Source of the DNA: an uncultured Paracoccaceae bacterium
GTDB taxonomy: Bacteria > Pseudomonadota > Alphaproteobacteria > Rhodobacterales > Rhodobacteraceae
Direction of reading: 5' to 3'
DNA length: 64,000 bases
Assembly: GCA_947499635.1 (NCBI GenBank)
Contig: CANMPD010000001.1
Location: 372,001 to 436,000 of the forward strand
Shown: positions 8,495-18,327 of the stretch, one piece after another
Layout: the number at the start of each line of letters is the position of its first letter
Numbering within the stretch: position 1 is the stretch's first letter
Program-made: the position numbers and the translations under genes
The notes under the pieces: model-generated
Databases searched by the model: none
The model's input: only the letters and a program-made list of their open reading frames with translations
Told to the model about the DNA's origin: nothing

Positions 8495-9556
8495 ATGTCC
8501 CTGAGCGAAAAACTGGCGCTTGCTGCGCTGCATCGGTTTGATCCTGAATTCGCGCATTCACTGTCGATCAAAGCACTAGGAGCTGGGCTTACTCCGCAAC
8601 CTGGCCCCGTGACCTCCGACCGTTTACGTACATCCATAGCCGGTATTGATCTACCTAACCCTGTGGGTTTGGCTGCAGGGTTCGATAAAAATGCCCAAGC
8701 ACTGGCACCACTTGCCAAAGCTGGCTTTGGCTTCATAGAAGTTGGGGCAGCAACCCCCCGTGCGCAGTCAGGCAACCCCAAGCCACGGCTTTTCCGTCTG
8801 ACCGAAGACCGCGCGGCGATCAACCGGTTCGGCTTTAACAACGAAGGCATGGATGCCGTCGCAACACGTTTAGCTCAACGGCCGAAAGATGCGGTGATTG
8901 GCCTAAATCTTGGTGCAAATAAAGACAGTGACGACCGTGCAGACGATTTTGCGCGTGTTCTAACGCACTGCGGCGCCCATCTTGATTTTGCGACAGTAAA
9001 TGTTTCGTCCCCAAACACCGAAAAGCTGCGCGATTTACAAGGTAAAGACGCTTTATCAGCACTACTTTCTGGGGTCATTGAAGCCCGTGAAAAGCTGGAC
9101 CAACGTGTTGCAGTCTTTTTGAAAATTGCACCCGATCTGGATGAACAAGGCATCCGTGATGTTGCAGATGTCGCGCGCTCTAGCGGTATTGATGCCGTGA
9201 TCGCCACCAATACAACCTTAGATCGCACGGGTTTGAAAAGCGCTGACAAAGACCAAGCGGGAGGTCTGTCTGGCGCCCCTTTGTTTGCACATTCGACACG
9301 TGTCCTTGCCCAGCTTTCGGTATTACTTGACGACCAAGTGCCTTTGATCGGTGTCGGAGGCATCAGCAGCGCCCAGGATGCCTATGCCAAAATCTGTGCA
9401 GGAGCCAGCGCAGTGCAGTTTTACACCGCACTCGTGTATCACGGTCTCTCTCTTGCCAGTGAGATTGCAACCGGTTTGGATAAGCTCCTAGCGCAGGACG
9501 GATTTACTAACGTAGCCGAAGCGGTGGGGAGCAAACGTTCTGACTGGCTAGATTAA
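8495..9556 (+). CDS. pyrD: Dihydroorotate dehydrogenase, quinone-dependent (class 2)
   Basis: A 353-residue FMN enzyme that oxidises dihydroorotate to orotate with quinone as acceptor, the fourth step of pyrimidine synthesis, at the inner membrane. The N-terminal 40 residues form the helical membrane-contact part of class 2 enzymes ([19 protein letters not shown]). Then come [13 protein letters not shown], the catalytic-serine region [34 protein letters not shown] and the FMN phosphate site [23 protein letters not shown] 8495 has GGAG about eight bases upstream and is preferred to GTG 8486. Confidence 0.95.
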   Translation: MSLSEKLALAALHRFDPEFAHSLSIKALGAGLTPQPGPVTSDRLRTSIAGIDLPNPVGLAAGFDKNAQALAPLAKAGFGFIEVGAATPRAQSGNPKPRLFRLTEDRAAINRFGFNNEGMDAVATRLAQRPKDAVIGLNLGANKDSDDRADDFARVLTHCGAHLDFATVNVSSPNTEKLRDLQGKDALSALLSGVIEAREKLDQRVAVFLKIAPDLDEQGIRDVADVARSSGIDAVIATNTTLDRTGLKSADKDQAGGLSGAPLFAHSTRVLAQLSVLLDDQVPLIGVGGISSAQDAYAKICAGASAVQFYTALVYHGLSLASEIATGLDKLLAQDGFTNVAEAVGSKRSDWLD

Positions 9557-9684
9557 TGAATGTTCTTCAATAACGTTCATGAGTCTACGGATTTGGTATG
9601 TGCGACCATGTATAAAACGGACATCGCAAATGTTGCAGACGTTTCCAACGCACCATGTCGGCTCTCGCAGCAATGACTTATGCG

Positions 9685-10995
9685 CTATGTGTTAATACGA
9701 GCTTCGATTGTTGGATAACGCCGCCAAAGTGTAATCCCACGGGCAATGAATGAGATCAATAATGCTGACCATAAGCCGTGATTTCCAAGTGTTGGGAACG
9801 TCACCAAAACCGCAACCAAGTAAATTAAACTGCTGATAACCATCATATCTCGCATATCACGTGTCGCAGTGGCACCAATAAAAATCCCATCTAACATCCA
9901 GCTCGCCCATCCGAGCAAGGGTGCCAAAATCAAATACGGCAAATACAGGCGCGCCGTTTCTCTTACGTCATTTGCAGTGGTCATGAGATCAATAAGCCCG
10001 CGACCAAAGAGTGCGAAAAATATGCTCATGACAATAACAACGACTGCTCCCCAAAAACTGGTGATCCGTACACCGCGTCTCAGTTGGTCTCGTCGACCAG
10101 CTCCAATGGATTGCCCGACAAGCGTTTCAGCTGCAAAGGCAAAGCCGTCCATCCCATAAACCGTCAACATCAACAGCTGTAACAACACCTGGTTTGCGGC
10201 CAACGCCAGATCTCCCTCGCGCGCTCCTAGAAAGGTAAAAGAGGTAAAGACAGCCTGTAATAATAATGACCGGATTAAAATATCCGTGTTGACCCCTGCC
10301 ATGTGTTTTAAGCGCGCAGGGGATAACACCACAGCCCAATCACGCCAGGCCGTCGATTGAACAAAGGCGACTTTGCAAAACCACAGCCCCACAGCAAAAC
10401 CAGACCACTCGGCGATAACACTGGCAAAAGCAACCCCACCAACACCCCAGCCAAGCCCAAGAACAAACCAAACGTCCAGTAAGATATTAACGCCGTTGGT
10501 CCAAATCTGTACCATCATAAAAGCACGACTGCGTTCCTGTGCAATCAGCCACCCGGAAATCCCATATAGCGCGATCATGGCGGGAGCGGACCAAATCCTG
10601 ATTTGCAAATATTCACGAGCCAAGCCTTCGACTTCCAAAGACGGTGCGGCCAATGCCAAAGCGGCTGCGAATAGCGGTTTCTGCAACAGGATGAAAACGG
10701 TCCCTGCCCCCAGACCAATCATCAAACACCGTGTCAAAAGCGCGCTTATCTCTGCTATATCGTTACGACCTAGCGCTTGGCTGACCAATCCGACGGTCCC
10801 CATACGCAAGAACCCAAATAACCAATATAGAGACGCCAAAACGACGGCTCCGATAGCGACAGCACCAACCGGACCTGCGGCACCTAACTGCCCAACAACA
10901 GCTGTATCAACGATCCCAAGTAATGGCACTGTTGCATTTGACAATACAATTGGCAGCGCGACACCTAGAACTCGGCGGTGCGTAATTTGTGTCAT
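9685..10995 (-). CDS. MATE-family efflux transporter (DinF-like)
   Basis: A 436-residue inner-membrane protein with about 12 helices in two related halves. The N-terminal half begins RRVLGVALPIVLSNATVPLLG and IVDTAVVGQLG, the classic MATE/DinF entrance; the C-terminal half repeats the pattern around FAFAAETLVGQSIGAGRRDQ. These proteins export drugs or metabolites by cation antiport; the substrate cannot be read from sequence. ATG 10995 (MTQITHRR) is preferred to the longer ORF start at 11025, which lacks family similarity. It is divergent from the MerR-led fatty-acid operon. Confidence 0.88.
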   Translation of the reverse strand: MTQITHRRVLGVALPIVLSNATVPLLGIVDTAVVGQLGAAGPVGAVAIGAVVLASLYWLFGFLRMGTVGLVSQALGRNDIAEISALLTRCLMIGLGAGTVFILLQKPLFAAALALAAPSLEVEGLAREYLQIRIWSAPAMIALYGISGWLIAQERSRAFMMVQIWTNGVNILLDVWFVLGLGWGVGGVAFASVIAEWSGFAVGLWFCKVAFVQSTAWRDWAVVLSPARLKHMAGVNTDILIRSLLLQAVFTSFTFLGAREGDLALAANQVLLQLLMLTVYGMDGFAFAAETLVGQSIGAGRRDQLRRGVRITSFWGAVVVIVMSIFFALFGRGLIDLMTTANDVRETARLYLPYLILAPLLGWASWMLDGIFIGATATRDMRDMMVISSLIYLVAVLVTFPTLGNHGLWSALLISFIARGITLWRRYPTIEARINT

Positions 10996-11147
10996 GAGGT
11001 TTCCAGAGACTGCGCCATACGGCATGAGAGTGAGATATTACTTAAACGCGCCTTGGATTGGCTGACAAGGCGCACCGACAGAAACAACACCCCGGTTGCA
11101 AATAAAGATAGACTAGGCCAGTTTCATCGGCAATGCGGGAGGAGCAT

Positions 11148-11519
11148 ATGTCAGAAACTCAAATTACGTTTAAGGAGATGTGCGCTAAATTCGACGTCAC
11201 CCCTCGAACGCTGCGCTATTACGAATATATTGAATTGTTACAACCACAACGCCAAGGCCGGTCGCGTGTTTATGGCGCAACAGATTGCGCGCGAATGGAG
11301 TTAATTCTACGTGGGCGCCGGTTTGGCTTTAGCCTTGAAGACATACGACAATGGTTGATGATCTATGACAATCAAGGATCCGAAGCGCAAATGCAGGCGT
11401 TTGTGGAAATGGCTGACCATCAAATGATTGCACTGCAACAACAGCATGCCCAACTCGAAGAAGCCATGGCAGAATTAAAGAACCTAAGGGATCTTACTGT
11501 GGAAACTCTTGGGAAATAG
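11148..11519 (+). CDS. MerR-family transcriptional regulator, first of a tandem pair
   Basis: A 123-residue regulator with a winged helix-turn-helix (FKEMCAKFDVTPRTLRYYEY, about residues 8-27), the wing RVYGATDCARMELILRGRR, and a C-terminal dimerisation coiled coil. No metal-binding cysteine cluster is present. ATG 11148 has GGGAGGAG upstream. It is 37% or so identical by eye to the next gene and belongs to the short MerR group that controls acyl-CoA degradation genes (LiuR/FadP-like). It probably senses an acyl-CoA or related metabolite; this is inferred from its neighbours. Confidence 0.88.
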   Translation: MSETQITFKEMCAKFDVTPRTLRYYEYIELLQPQRQGRSRVYGATDCARMELILRGRRFGFSLEDIRQWLMIYDNQGSEAQMQAFVEMADHQMIALQQQHAQLEEAMAELKNLRDLTVETLGK

Positions 11520-11547
11520 TACTTCCATAATGTGACGTAGCGTCTTC

Positions 11548-11564
11548 CTTACGTAAACGTCAAG
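11548..11564. promoter_or_regulatory. MerR-type operator candidate, LiuR/FadP-box-like
   Basis: CTTACGTAAACGTCAAG is an inverted repeat built on two ACGT half sites. It resembles the published LiuR-type motif (TTACGT..ACGTCAA). It lies about 65 bases upstream of the second merR gene, between the two regulators, so it could serve autoregulation and control of the whole beta-oxidation operon. A second ACGT-containing stretch (GCCGACGTTTCAC) lies nearer to the gene. Confidence 0.5.
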
Positions 11565-11629
11565 CCTGTGCTATATTCATTGAACGTATTGCCGACGTTT
11601 CACATGATAGGTCCAGCGGGGGTACATCT

Positions 11630-12031
11630 ATGAATGAAGACACTAAAACAATTCGACAAATGTGTGACGCGTATGACGTCACACCGCGTACGCTGCGTTT
11701 TTACGAATCTAAGGAATTGCTCTTTCCAATCCGAGATGGACAAAAGCGTCTGTTTACCAAACGGGATCGAGCGCGGCTAAAACTAATCTTACGTGGCAAG
11801 CGATTTGGCTTCAGCCTTGAAGAAATACGCCAACTGTTAGACCTATACCATAAAGATGATCAACAGCTGGTACAGTTGCGGCGTACATACGCTATTGCCC
11901 GCGAGCGTCTGGCCGACATGCAACGCCAGCGTGATGAGTTAACCGAAGCGATTGATGACCTAAAGGCGCAGCTGAAATGGGGTGAAAAAGTCATGAACTC
12001 CATGGAGGTGCCTTCAAAAGCCGCCGAGTAA
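11630..12031 (+). CDS. MerR-family transcriptional regulator, second of a tandem pair
   Basis: A 133-residue paralogue of the preceding gene: winged helix-turn-helix MCDAYDVTPRTLRFYESKEL, wing RLFTKRDRARLKLILRGKRF, then FGFSLEEIRQLLDLYHKDD and a coiled coil (about residues 75-125). It is separated from the first regulator by 110 bases and followed by 39 bases and the acyl-CoA dehydrogenase gene, so it probably heads the beta-oxidation operon. The role as its regulator is inferred from position and from the operator-like box upstream. Confidence 0.88.
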   Translation: MNEDTKTIRQMCDAYDVTPRTLRFYESKELLFPIRDGQKRLFTKRDRARLKLILRGKRFGFSLEEIRQLLDLYHKDDQQLVQLRRTYAIARERLADMQRQRDELTEAIDDLKAQLKWGEKVMNSMEVPSKAAE

Positions 12032-12070
12032 GCCCTTACCTCATCCATTCTTTTCCCTAGGAGGCCAGAA

Positions 12071-13852
12071 ATGCCAAGCTATATCGCGCCCACCAAGGAG
12101 ACCCAATTCATTCTGCATGAAGTGCTCAATGTGACCGGTTCGAGTATTCCCGGCTTTGAGGAACTTGAAGCAGACTTCACTTCTGCCATTTTAGACGAAG
12201 CTGGAAAAATTGCGACCGAGATCCTGCACCCTTTAAATGCAGTGGGAGACAAGCAAGGCTGCCGTTTAAAAGACGGCACTGTAACCACACCGGCCGGTTT
12301 CAAAGACGCTTTTGAGAAAATGAAAGCCGGCGGGTGGACAGGGCTGGATATGCCAGAACGTTTTGGCGGCCAGAACATGCCCACTTTGCTTGGCACCGCT
12401 GTCGGAGAGTACTTTTCAGGCGCGAACCAAGCATTTACAATGTACCAAGGCCTTACGCATGGGGCAGCTTCGGCCATTCTTGCCCATGGCACTGACAGCC
12501 AAAAAGCAACCTATCTGCCCAAAATGGTTTCGTGCGAATGGACCGGCACCATGAACCTGACCGAGCCGCAATGCGGTACGGACCTGGGGTTAATGCGCAC
12601 AAAAGCTGAACCGCAGGGCGACGGAACTTATAAGATTTCAGGGCAAAAGATCTTTATCTCGGCCGGAGATCACGACCTATCTCAAAACGTCATCCATCTT
12701 GTATTGGCAAAAATACCTGGTGGCCCTGATGGCATTAAGGGGGTGTCACTGTTCATCGTCCCCAAGTTTATCGTCGGCACCGACGGCCAACTGGGTTCGC
12801 ACAACGGCGTCTCCGTTGGAAACATCGAAGACAAAATGGGCATTCATGGCAATGCCACTTGCGTGATGAATTATGACGCTGCGACGGGCTTCCTATTAGG
12901 GAGCGAGCACAAAGGCATGCGCGCCATGTTCACGATGATGAACGAGGCACGATTGGGTGTCGCGATGCAGGGTTTAGCCCAAGCTGAAGCCGCGTATCAA
13001 AACGCCCTCGCCTACTCAAAGGATCGCGTACAAGGCCGTGACGTGACCGGAGCCAAAAATCCCAGTGGGCCAGCTGATCCACTCATCGTCCATCCAGATA
13101 TCCGCCGCAACCTACTGGATCAAAAAAGCTTTATAGAAGGTGGCCGCGCATTTTTACTTTGGGGGGCAATGATGCTGGACAAAGCCTACCGTGAACAGGA
13201 TCAAGATGCCGACGGATTGATTTCACTGCTCACGCCAGTTCTCAAGGGTTTTTTGACCGACAAAGGTTACGATATGACTGTGCAAGCCCAGCAAGTCTTT
13301 GGCGGGCACGGATACATTGAGGAATGGGGCATGTCGCAATACACCCGCGACGCTCGCATCGCGATGATTTATGAGGGCGCAAATGGCATCCAAGCCTTGG
13401 ACCTTGTGGGCCGTAAGTTAGCACAAGACGGTGGCAAACATGTTATGGCCTTCTTTGATCTGATAAAAAGCTTCTGCAAAGAAAATACCGATATTTCAGA
13501 GGAATACTTACGAGATTTCATCACCCCTTTAAAATCTGCCTCTAAGGACCTTCAAGCCGCCGGTATGTACTTTATGCAGCACGGCACGAAAAACCCAAAC
13601 CATGCACTCGCAGGATCGTATGATTTCATGCATATGTTTGGGCATGTTTGCATGGGATTGATGTGGGCGAAAATGGCCAAATCAGCACAAGCTGCTCTTG
13701 ATACAGGATCGTCAGACACCGGTTTTTATCAAGCCAAAATCACCACCGGTCGCTATTATATGTCACGACAACTTTGTGCGACGAAATTGCACCTCGCGCG
13801 TATTGAAACAGGAGCAGATACTGTTATGGCACTCACTGCGGAACAGTTTTGA
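12071..13852 (+). CDS. Acyl-CoA dehydrogenase (large, about 590-residue FadE/DmdC-like group)
   Basis: A 593-residue flavoenzyme that introduces the alpha-beta double bond into an acyl-CoA. The usual acyl-CoA dehydrogenase core (FAD-binding, [11 protein letters not shown]-type motif at [18 protein letters not shown] near 165-182; [11 protein letters not shown]) is preceded by an extra N-terminal segment ([20 protein letters not shown]) and followed by a C-terminal helical extension, the long form found in proteobacteria. The sequence [22 protein letters not shown] carries the conserved C-terminal catalytic region. DmdC (methylmercaptopropionyl-CoA) and general FadE enzymes share this architecture, so the chain preferred is uncertain; neighbours suggest fatty acids. 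Confidence 0.92.
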   Translation: MPSYIAPTKETQFILHEVLNVTGSSIPGFEELEADFTSAILDEAGKIATEILHPLNAVGDKQGCRLKDGTVTTPAGFKDAFEKMKAGGWTGLDMPERFGGQNMPTLLGTAVGEYFSGANQAFTMYQGLTHGAASAILAHGTDSQKATYLPKMVSCEWTGTMNLTEPQCGTDLGLMRTKAEPQGDGTYKISGQKIFISAGDHDLSQNVIHLVLAKIPGGPDGIKGVSLFIVPKFIVGTDGQLGSHNGVSVGNIEDKMGIHGNATCVMNYDAATGFLLGSEHKGMRAMFTMMNEARLGVAMQGLAQAEAAYQNALAYSKDRVQGRDVTGAKNPSGPADPLIVHPDIRRNLLDQKSFIEGGRAFLLWGAMMLDKAYREQDQDADGLISLLTPVLKGFLTDKGYDMTVQAQQVFGGHGYIEEWGMSQYTRDARIAMIYEGANGIQALDLVGRKLAQDGGKHVMAFFDLIKSFCKENTDISEEYLRDFITPLKSASKDLQAAGMYFMQHGTKNPNHALAGSYDFMHMFGHVCMGLMWAKMAKSAQAALDTGSSDTGFYQAKITTGRYYMSRQLCATKLHLARIETGADTVMALTAEQF

Positions 13853-13903
13853 GCATCCCTGACAATACCGGAACCTTCGAAACTCCAAACTAAAGAGACA
13901 TGA

Positions 13904-14116
13904 ATGCCCAAACGCTTTCGCTTGACCCGCCGCTTTCCTGTCGCAATGACAGAAGAAGGCTACCGTCGTCTAAAACGCTTTGCCACTGAGGCTGGTTTGG
14001 ACGAAGGAGAGGCACTTTCGTTTCTATTTGAAAACTTTGACAGCGTTACCGATAGCGAAAACCTACCACACCGCTTGCGCCTCTTTAATGCAGAGCTTGA
14101 AGAGCGCAAACGTTGA
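13904..14116 (+). CDS. Small conserved protein of the beta-oxidation operon (unrecognised)
   Basis: A 70-residue, highly basic protein. The first half is arginine-rich (KRFRLTRRFP) and then EEGYRRLKRFATEAGLDEGEALSFLFENFD, which looks like an alpha-helical ribbon-helix-helix or similar small domain. The C-terminus is acidic then basic. An AAAGAG ribosome-binding site precedes ATG 13904. It sits between the acyl-CoA dehydrogenase and GST genes on the same strand with short gaps, so it is likely part of the operon. I do not recognise a named family. Confidence 0.7.
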   Translation: MPKRFRLTRRFPVAMTEEGYRRLKRFATEAGLDEGEALSFLFENFDSVTDSENLPHRLRLFNAELEERKR

Positions 14117-14163
14117 ACTTCAGACACACACCCCAGTGTATTTTACACTAAGGAGAATTTGTA

Positions 14164-14796
14164 ATGACGATGAAACTCAAGTGCTTTGGAGAATCCGGGC
14201 ACTCCTACAAAGCAGCTCTTGCTCTTGAACTGAGCGATATCGAGTGGGAACCCATATTTGTCGATTTTTTCAACGGAGAAAGCCGCAGTGAGGCATTTCG
14301 GAAAACCAATATTATGGGGGAATGCCCTGTTCTGATCGACGGTGCGACTTCCATCAGCCAATCTGGCGTTATTTTACAATATATCGCAGATAAAACCGGT
14401 AAATTCATGGGAAAGCCTGATGATAAATACGAAGTCCTGCGCTGGGTTTTGTGGGACAATCACAAGTTATCTTCGCAAGTTGGGCCAGTTCGTTTCATGA
14501 TGAATTTCCTCCCCGAAGACAAACGCCCACAGGCTGCGACAGACTTTATCCGCGGTCGTCTTAAAGCAGCGTACTCTACCTTAGAAACCCATCTTGAAGG
14601 TCGAGATTGGATAGTGGGAGATGCACTCACCGCAGCTGATCTTAGCTGTTGCAGCTACCTTTATTATCCCGAACCCTTTGGTTTCGAACGAAAAGAGCTA
14701 CCAAATATCGATGCATGGCTAACCCGTATTAGCGACCTACCCGGATGGAAACACCCCTATGACCTGATGCCAGGAAACCCGTCAGACCGCGCATAA
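14164..14796 (+). CDS. Glutathione S-transferase family protein
   Basis: A 210-residue protein with an N-terminal thioredoxin-like GST domain (residues 1-78: KLKCFGESGHSYKAALALEL, with the cis-proline region GECPVLIDGATSISQSGVIL) and a C-terminal helical domain with EGRDWIVGDALTAADLSCCS, the usual N-capping motif of GSTs. The start ATG 14164 has AAGGAG upstream. Within a beta-oxidation operon it could act on reactive acyl or aldehyde by-products, but that is only suggested by position. Confidence 0.88.
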   Translation: MTMKLKCFGESGHSYKAALALELSDIEWEPIFVDFFNGESRSEAFRKTNIMGECPVLIDGATSISQSGVILQYIADKTGKFMGKPDDKYEVLRWVLWDNHKLSSQVGPVRFMMNFLPEDKRPQAATDFIRGRLKAAYSTLETHLEGRDWIVGDALTAADLSCCSYLYYPEPFGFERKELPNIDAWLTRISDLPGWKHPYDLMPGNPSDRA

Positions 14797-14821
14797 ACTC
14801 TGCGCACAGGAGGAGGACAAC

Positions 14822-16033
14822 ATGACCGAAGCCTATATCTACGATGCCATCCGCTCACCACGTGGTAAGGGCCGTAAAGACGGTGCTTTGCACGAAGTCA
14901 CATCCGTGGCGCTTTCGGCGCACATGCTCAATGCGATCAAATCTCGTAACGACATCCCAAGCGATGCCGTAGAAGACGTCATTTGGGGGAATGTAACCCA
15001 AGTTATGGAACAAGGCGGATGTCTTGCGCGGGCTTCGGTTCTTTTGTCCGACTTCGCCGACAGTGTCCCTGGCCTGTCAATAAATCGGTTTTGCGCCTCG
15101 GGTATGGAGGCGGTGAACCTTGCCTCCAATCAAATCAAAGCGGGCGTAGGCACAGGATATATCGCTGGCGGTTGTGAAATGATGAGCCGTGTCGCCATGG
15201 GGTCAGATGGGGCGGCCATGGCGGTGGATCCACGCCTTGCAATGGGTGCGGGGTTTATCCCACAAGGTATCTCTGCCGACTTGATTGCCACTGAATATGG
15301 CTTTTCACGCGAAGAATGCGATGCATTTGCTGCACAATCACAAACCCGTGCTGCAATTGCATGGGAACAGGGTCGTTTTGATAAATCTATCGTACCGGTA
15401 ACGGATATAAATGGCCTGACGATCTTGGATCATGATGAGCATATGCGCCCCGGAACCTCGCCTGCGGATCTGGCGAAACTCAACCCAGCCTTTGCCATGA
15501 TAGGCGAGCATATGCCCGGTTTTGACAAGGTAGCACAACTTAAATACCCGCACCTGGAACGCATTCATCACATGCATCACGCCGGAAATTCATCAGGGAT
15601 TGTGGACGGCGCAACTGCTGTTTTGATCGGATCCAAAGAATTTGGCGTCGCAAATGGTTTAACTCCCCGCGCACGCATTCGTGCAACGGCAAAGATCGGA
15701 TCAGAACCAACTATTAATCTGACTGGACCAGTTCCCGTCACTGAAAAAATCCTGCGAGACAGCGGTATGTCAATTTCAGACATCGACCTCTTTGAAGTCA
15801 ACGAGGCGTTCTCGGCCGTCGTCCTGCGCTTCATGCAAGCCTTTGACATCGACGACAGCAAGGTTAACGTCAACGGCGGTGCAATCGCGATGGGGCATCC
15901 GCTAGGAGCAACGGGGGCAATCATTATCGGGACTTTGTTGGACGAGCTTGAGCGTCAAGATAAGCAAATCGGCCTTGCCACATTGTGTGTTGCAGCAGGC
16001 ATGGGTACGGCCACCATCATCGAACGCGTGTAA
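14822..16033 (+). CDS. Acetyl-CoA C-acyltransferase (thiolase, FadA-like)
   Basis: A 403-residue thiolase that cleaves 3-ketoacyl-CoA with CoA to acetyl-CoA and a shortened acyl-CoA. All catalytic parts are visible: the nucleophile cysteine in NRFCASGMEAVNLAS (about residue 90), the HMHHAGNSSGIVDGA region, NEAFSAV, the GGAIAMGHPLGATGA block with catalytic His, and the C-terminal CVAAGMGTATII with the second catalytic Cys. An AGGAGGAGG ribosome-binding site precedes ATG 14822. It is 25 bases from the fadB-like gene and forms the trifunctional pair with it. Confidence 0.94.
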   Translation: MTEAYIYDAIRSPRGKGRKDGALHEVTSVALSAHMLNAIKSRNDIPSDAVEDVIWGNVTQVMEQGGCLARASVLLSDFADSVPGLSINRFCASGMEAVNLASNQIKAGVGTGYIAGGCEMMSRVAMGSDGAAMAVDPRLAMGAGFIPQGISADLIATEYGFSREECDAFAAQSQTRAAIAWEQGRFDKSIVPVTDINGLTILDHDEHMRPGTSPADLAKLNPAFAMIGEHMPGFDKVAQLKYPHLERIHHMHHAGNSSGIVDGATAVLIGSKEFGVANGLTPRARIRATAKIGSEPTINLTGPVPVTEKILRDSGMSISDIDLFEVNEAFSAVVLRFMQAFDIDDSKVNVNGGAIAMGHPLGATGAIIIGTLLDELERQDKQIGLATLCVAAGMGTATIIERV

Positions 16034-16058
16034 AATTGCGGAACATGGGAGTAAAACT

Positions 16059-18257
16059 ATGACTGATTTCACCTATGACGTAGACGCCGATGGCGTGGCC
16101 ACCATCACATGGGATGCCCAAGGCAAATCAATGAATGTCCTAACCCGCGAGGCCTTTGCGCTTTTCGACACTTATATCGATCAGGCCTTAGCCGATGACA
16201 TCGTTAAAGGAATTGTGATCACATCAGGTAAAAAAGACTTTGCCGGTGGAATGGATTTGAACGTACTGGCCTCAATCCGAGACGAGGCTGGCGAAAACGC
16301 AACACAGAGCCTGTTTGATTTCACGATGAACGGCCATAAAATCATGCGCAAGTTAGAGCGTGCGGGTATGGATCCAAAATCCAATAAAGGCGGTAAACCT
16401 GTTGCTTGCGCATTGACAGGGACTTGTGCTGGGATCGGCACCGAAATCGCCTTAGCCTGTCATTACCGTGTTATCAACGATGACCATAAGGCAAAAATCG
16501 GCCTTCCTGAAATCTTATTAGGTATTTTTCCGGGTGGTGGTGGCACCACACGTTATACCCGCATGGTTGGTGCCATTGCAGCCGCTCCTGTTTTGCTAGA
16601 AGGGAAAATGTTATCTCCCGCAAAGGCGAAATCCTCACAATTGGTAGACGCGATTTCAGATGACCCGTTGGCTGCTGCACATGCTTGGGTTTTGCAAGCT
16701 ACAGATGATGATATTGTAAAACCATGGGATAAAAAGGGCTATAAACTTCCCGGAGGCGCTCCTTACCATCCGGCAGGTTTTATGAATTTCGTCGGTGCAT
16801 CAGCGATGGTCGCAGGACAAACACAAAATGCATTCCCTGCCGCCAAGGCCCTGCTATCAGCAATCTACGAAGGCGCATTGGTTGATTTTGACACAGCCCT
16901 GCGAATTGAGGCGCGCTGGTTTACCCATATCCTAATGAATCCCTCTTCGTCTGCAATGATCCGCTCTCTTTTCCTAAACAAACAGGCGTTGGAAAAAGGC
17001 GCCGTTCGCCCCACCGAGGTTGCGGATCAGAAGGTCAAGAAAGTCGGTGTATTAGGCGCAGGTATGATGGGGACTGGGATCGCTTTGGTTTCTGCGCAGG
17101 CTGGAATTGAGGTTGTTCTAATAGATCGCGATCAAACTGCGGCTGACAAGGGTAAAATCTACATTGGCGATTATGCCGACAAAGGCATCAAACGTGGCAA
17201 GACCACGCCTGAGCAAAAAATATCTATGCTTGCACGTGTCACGGCAACCACGGATCTTAATATGCTGAAAGACTGCGATTTGGTCATCGAAGCCGTGTTC
17301 GAGGATCTTGCAATCAAGGCAGAGATGACCAAACAGGTTGAAGAAATTATTGGTTCCGACTGTATTTTTGCCTCTAATACCTCCACATTGCCTATCACTG
17401 AACTTGCCAAAGCCTCAAAGCGCCCCGAAGATTTCATCGGCATTCACTTTTTCTCACCCGTTGAGAAAATGATGCTGGTCGAAATCATCAAAGGTACAAA
17501 GACTGGGGACCGGGCGACGGCCAAAGCGTTGGATTATGTCCGTCAAATTCGCAAAACTCCTATTGTCGTCAACGACGCACGGTTCTTTTATGCAAACCGC
17601 TGCATTCTCCCTTATATCAACGAGGGTTTGCGGATGGTGACGGAAGGTGTTCCCCCCATTTTCATAGACAACGCTGCACGTCAGTTAGGTTTCCCTGTTG
17701 GCCCTATTCAGCTGATTGATGAGATCTCTATTGAATTAGGCGCAAAAATCGCACGTGCGACAAAGACAGCAATGGGCGCCACTTATCCAGAAAGCCCTGC
17801 AGACGATCTTATTTTTTGGATGGAAACTCAGGGGCGTCTTGGGCGTAAATCTAATGCTGGTTTTTTCGATTACGATGCCAAAGGCAAACGGATCGCGTAC
17901 TGGAAAGGTCTCTCAGAAAAATATCCTCAAGTCGACACCAATCCCAATCTAATTGAGGTCCAAGAGCGTCTGATGTTTTCACAGTCTCTCGAAGCCGTGC
18001 GTGCTTTAGAAGAAGGTGTGCTCATGGATATTCGCGAGGGTGACGTTGGCGCAATCCTTGGTTGGGGATTCGCCCCTTGGTCAGGTGGGCCATTGTCTTG
18101 GCTGGACATCATAGGCAGCCCGTATGCTGCTGAGCGCTGTGATCAATTAGCCAAGGCGTACGGTCCACGGTTCGCCTGCCCTGCCCTGCTACAGGAGATG
18201 GCGAAATCAGGTCAGAGTTTTTATACGCGTTTTACGTCACAGACCAAAGTCGCATAA
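16059..18257 (+). CDS. Fatty oxidation complex alpha subunit: enoyl-CoA hydratase / 3-hydroxyacyl-CoA dehydrogenase (FadB/FadJ-like)
   Basis: A 732-residue bifunctional enzyme. The N-terminal crotonase domain (about residues 1-190) contains FAGGMDLNVLASI and the glycine-rich GIFPGGGGTTRY; the middle carries the NAD-binding dehydrogenase start VGVLGAGMMGTGIA (about 325-338) and GIHFFSPVEKMMLVEII (catalytic His); the C-terminal dehydrogenase domain has INEGLRMVTEGVPP and GILGWGFAPW-like motifs. I chose ATG 16059 (GGGAG upstream) because the longer ORF starting at 15948 overlaps the thiolase and its first 37 residues are not family-like. Last gene of the operon. Confidence 0.93.
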   Translation: MTDFTYDVDADGVATITWDAQGKSMNVLTREAFALFDTYIDQALADDIVKGIVITSGKKDFAGGMDLNVLASIRDEAGENATQSLFDFTMNGHKIMRKLERAGMDPKSNKGGKPVACALTGTCAGIGTEIALACHYRVINDDHKAKIGLPEILLGIFPGGGGTTRYTRMVGAIAAAPVLLEGKMLSPAKAKSSQLVDAISDDPLAAAHAWVLQATDDDIVKPWDKKGYKLPGGAPYHPAGFMNFVGASAMVAGQTQNAFPAAKALLSAIYEGALVDFDTALRIEARWFTHILMNPSSSAMIRSLFLNKQALEKGAVRPTEVADQKVKKVGVLGAGMMGTGIALVSAQAGIEVVLIDRDQTAADKGKIYIGDYADKGIKRGKTTPEQKISMLARVTATTDLNMLKDCDLVIEAVFEDLAIKAEMTKQVEEIIGSDCIFASNTSTLPITELAKASKRPEDFIGIHFFSPVEKMMLVEIIKGTKTGDRATAKALDYVRQIRKTPIVVNDARFFYANRCILPYINEGLRMVTEGVPPIFIDNAARQLGFPVGPIQLIDEISIELGAKIARATKTAMGATYPESPADDLIFWMETQGRLGRKSNAGFFDYDAKGKRIAYWKGLSEKYPQVDTNPNLIEVQERLMFSQSLEAVRALEEGVLMDIREGDVGAILGWGFAPWSGGPLSWLDIIGSPYAAERCDQLAKAYGPRFACPALLQEMAKSGQSFYTRFTSQTKVA

Positions 18258-18267
18258 TATCAAAACG

Positions 18268-18305
18268 CATCGCCCTTTTACTTCCTATGACATGAAAGGG
18301 CGATG
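18268..18305. terminator. Bidirectional intrinsic terminator between fadB-like and Hint genes
   Basis: An 11-bp perfect stem, CATCGCCCTTT (18268-18278) with AAAGGGCGATG (18295-18305), with a 16-base loop, lies between two convergent genes. T-runs are short on both sides (four T on the minus strand), so the strength is moderate. Confidence 0.7.
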
Positions 18306-18327
18306 TATTGGTAAATCCAAAGTATTA

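Noticed and set aside
10373-11065. 230-codon plus-strand ORF
   Set aside because: Antisense shadow of the MATE gene, low-complexity Ala/Pro/Thr/Ser content.
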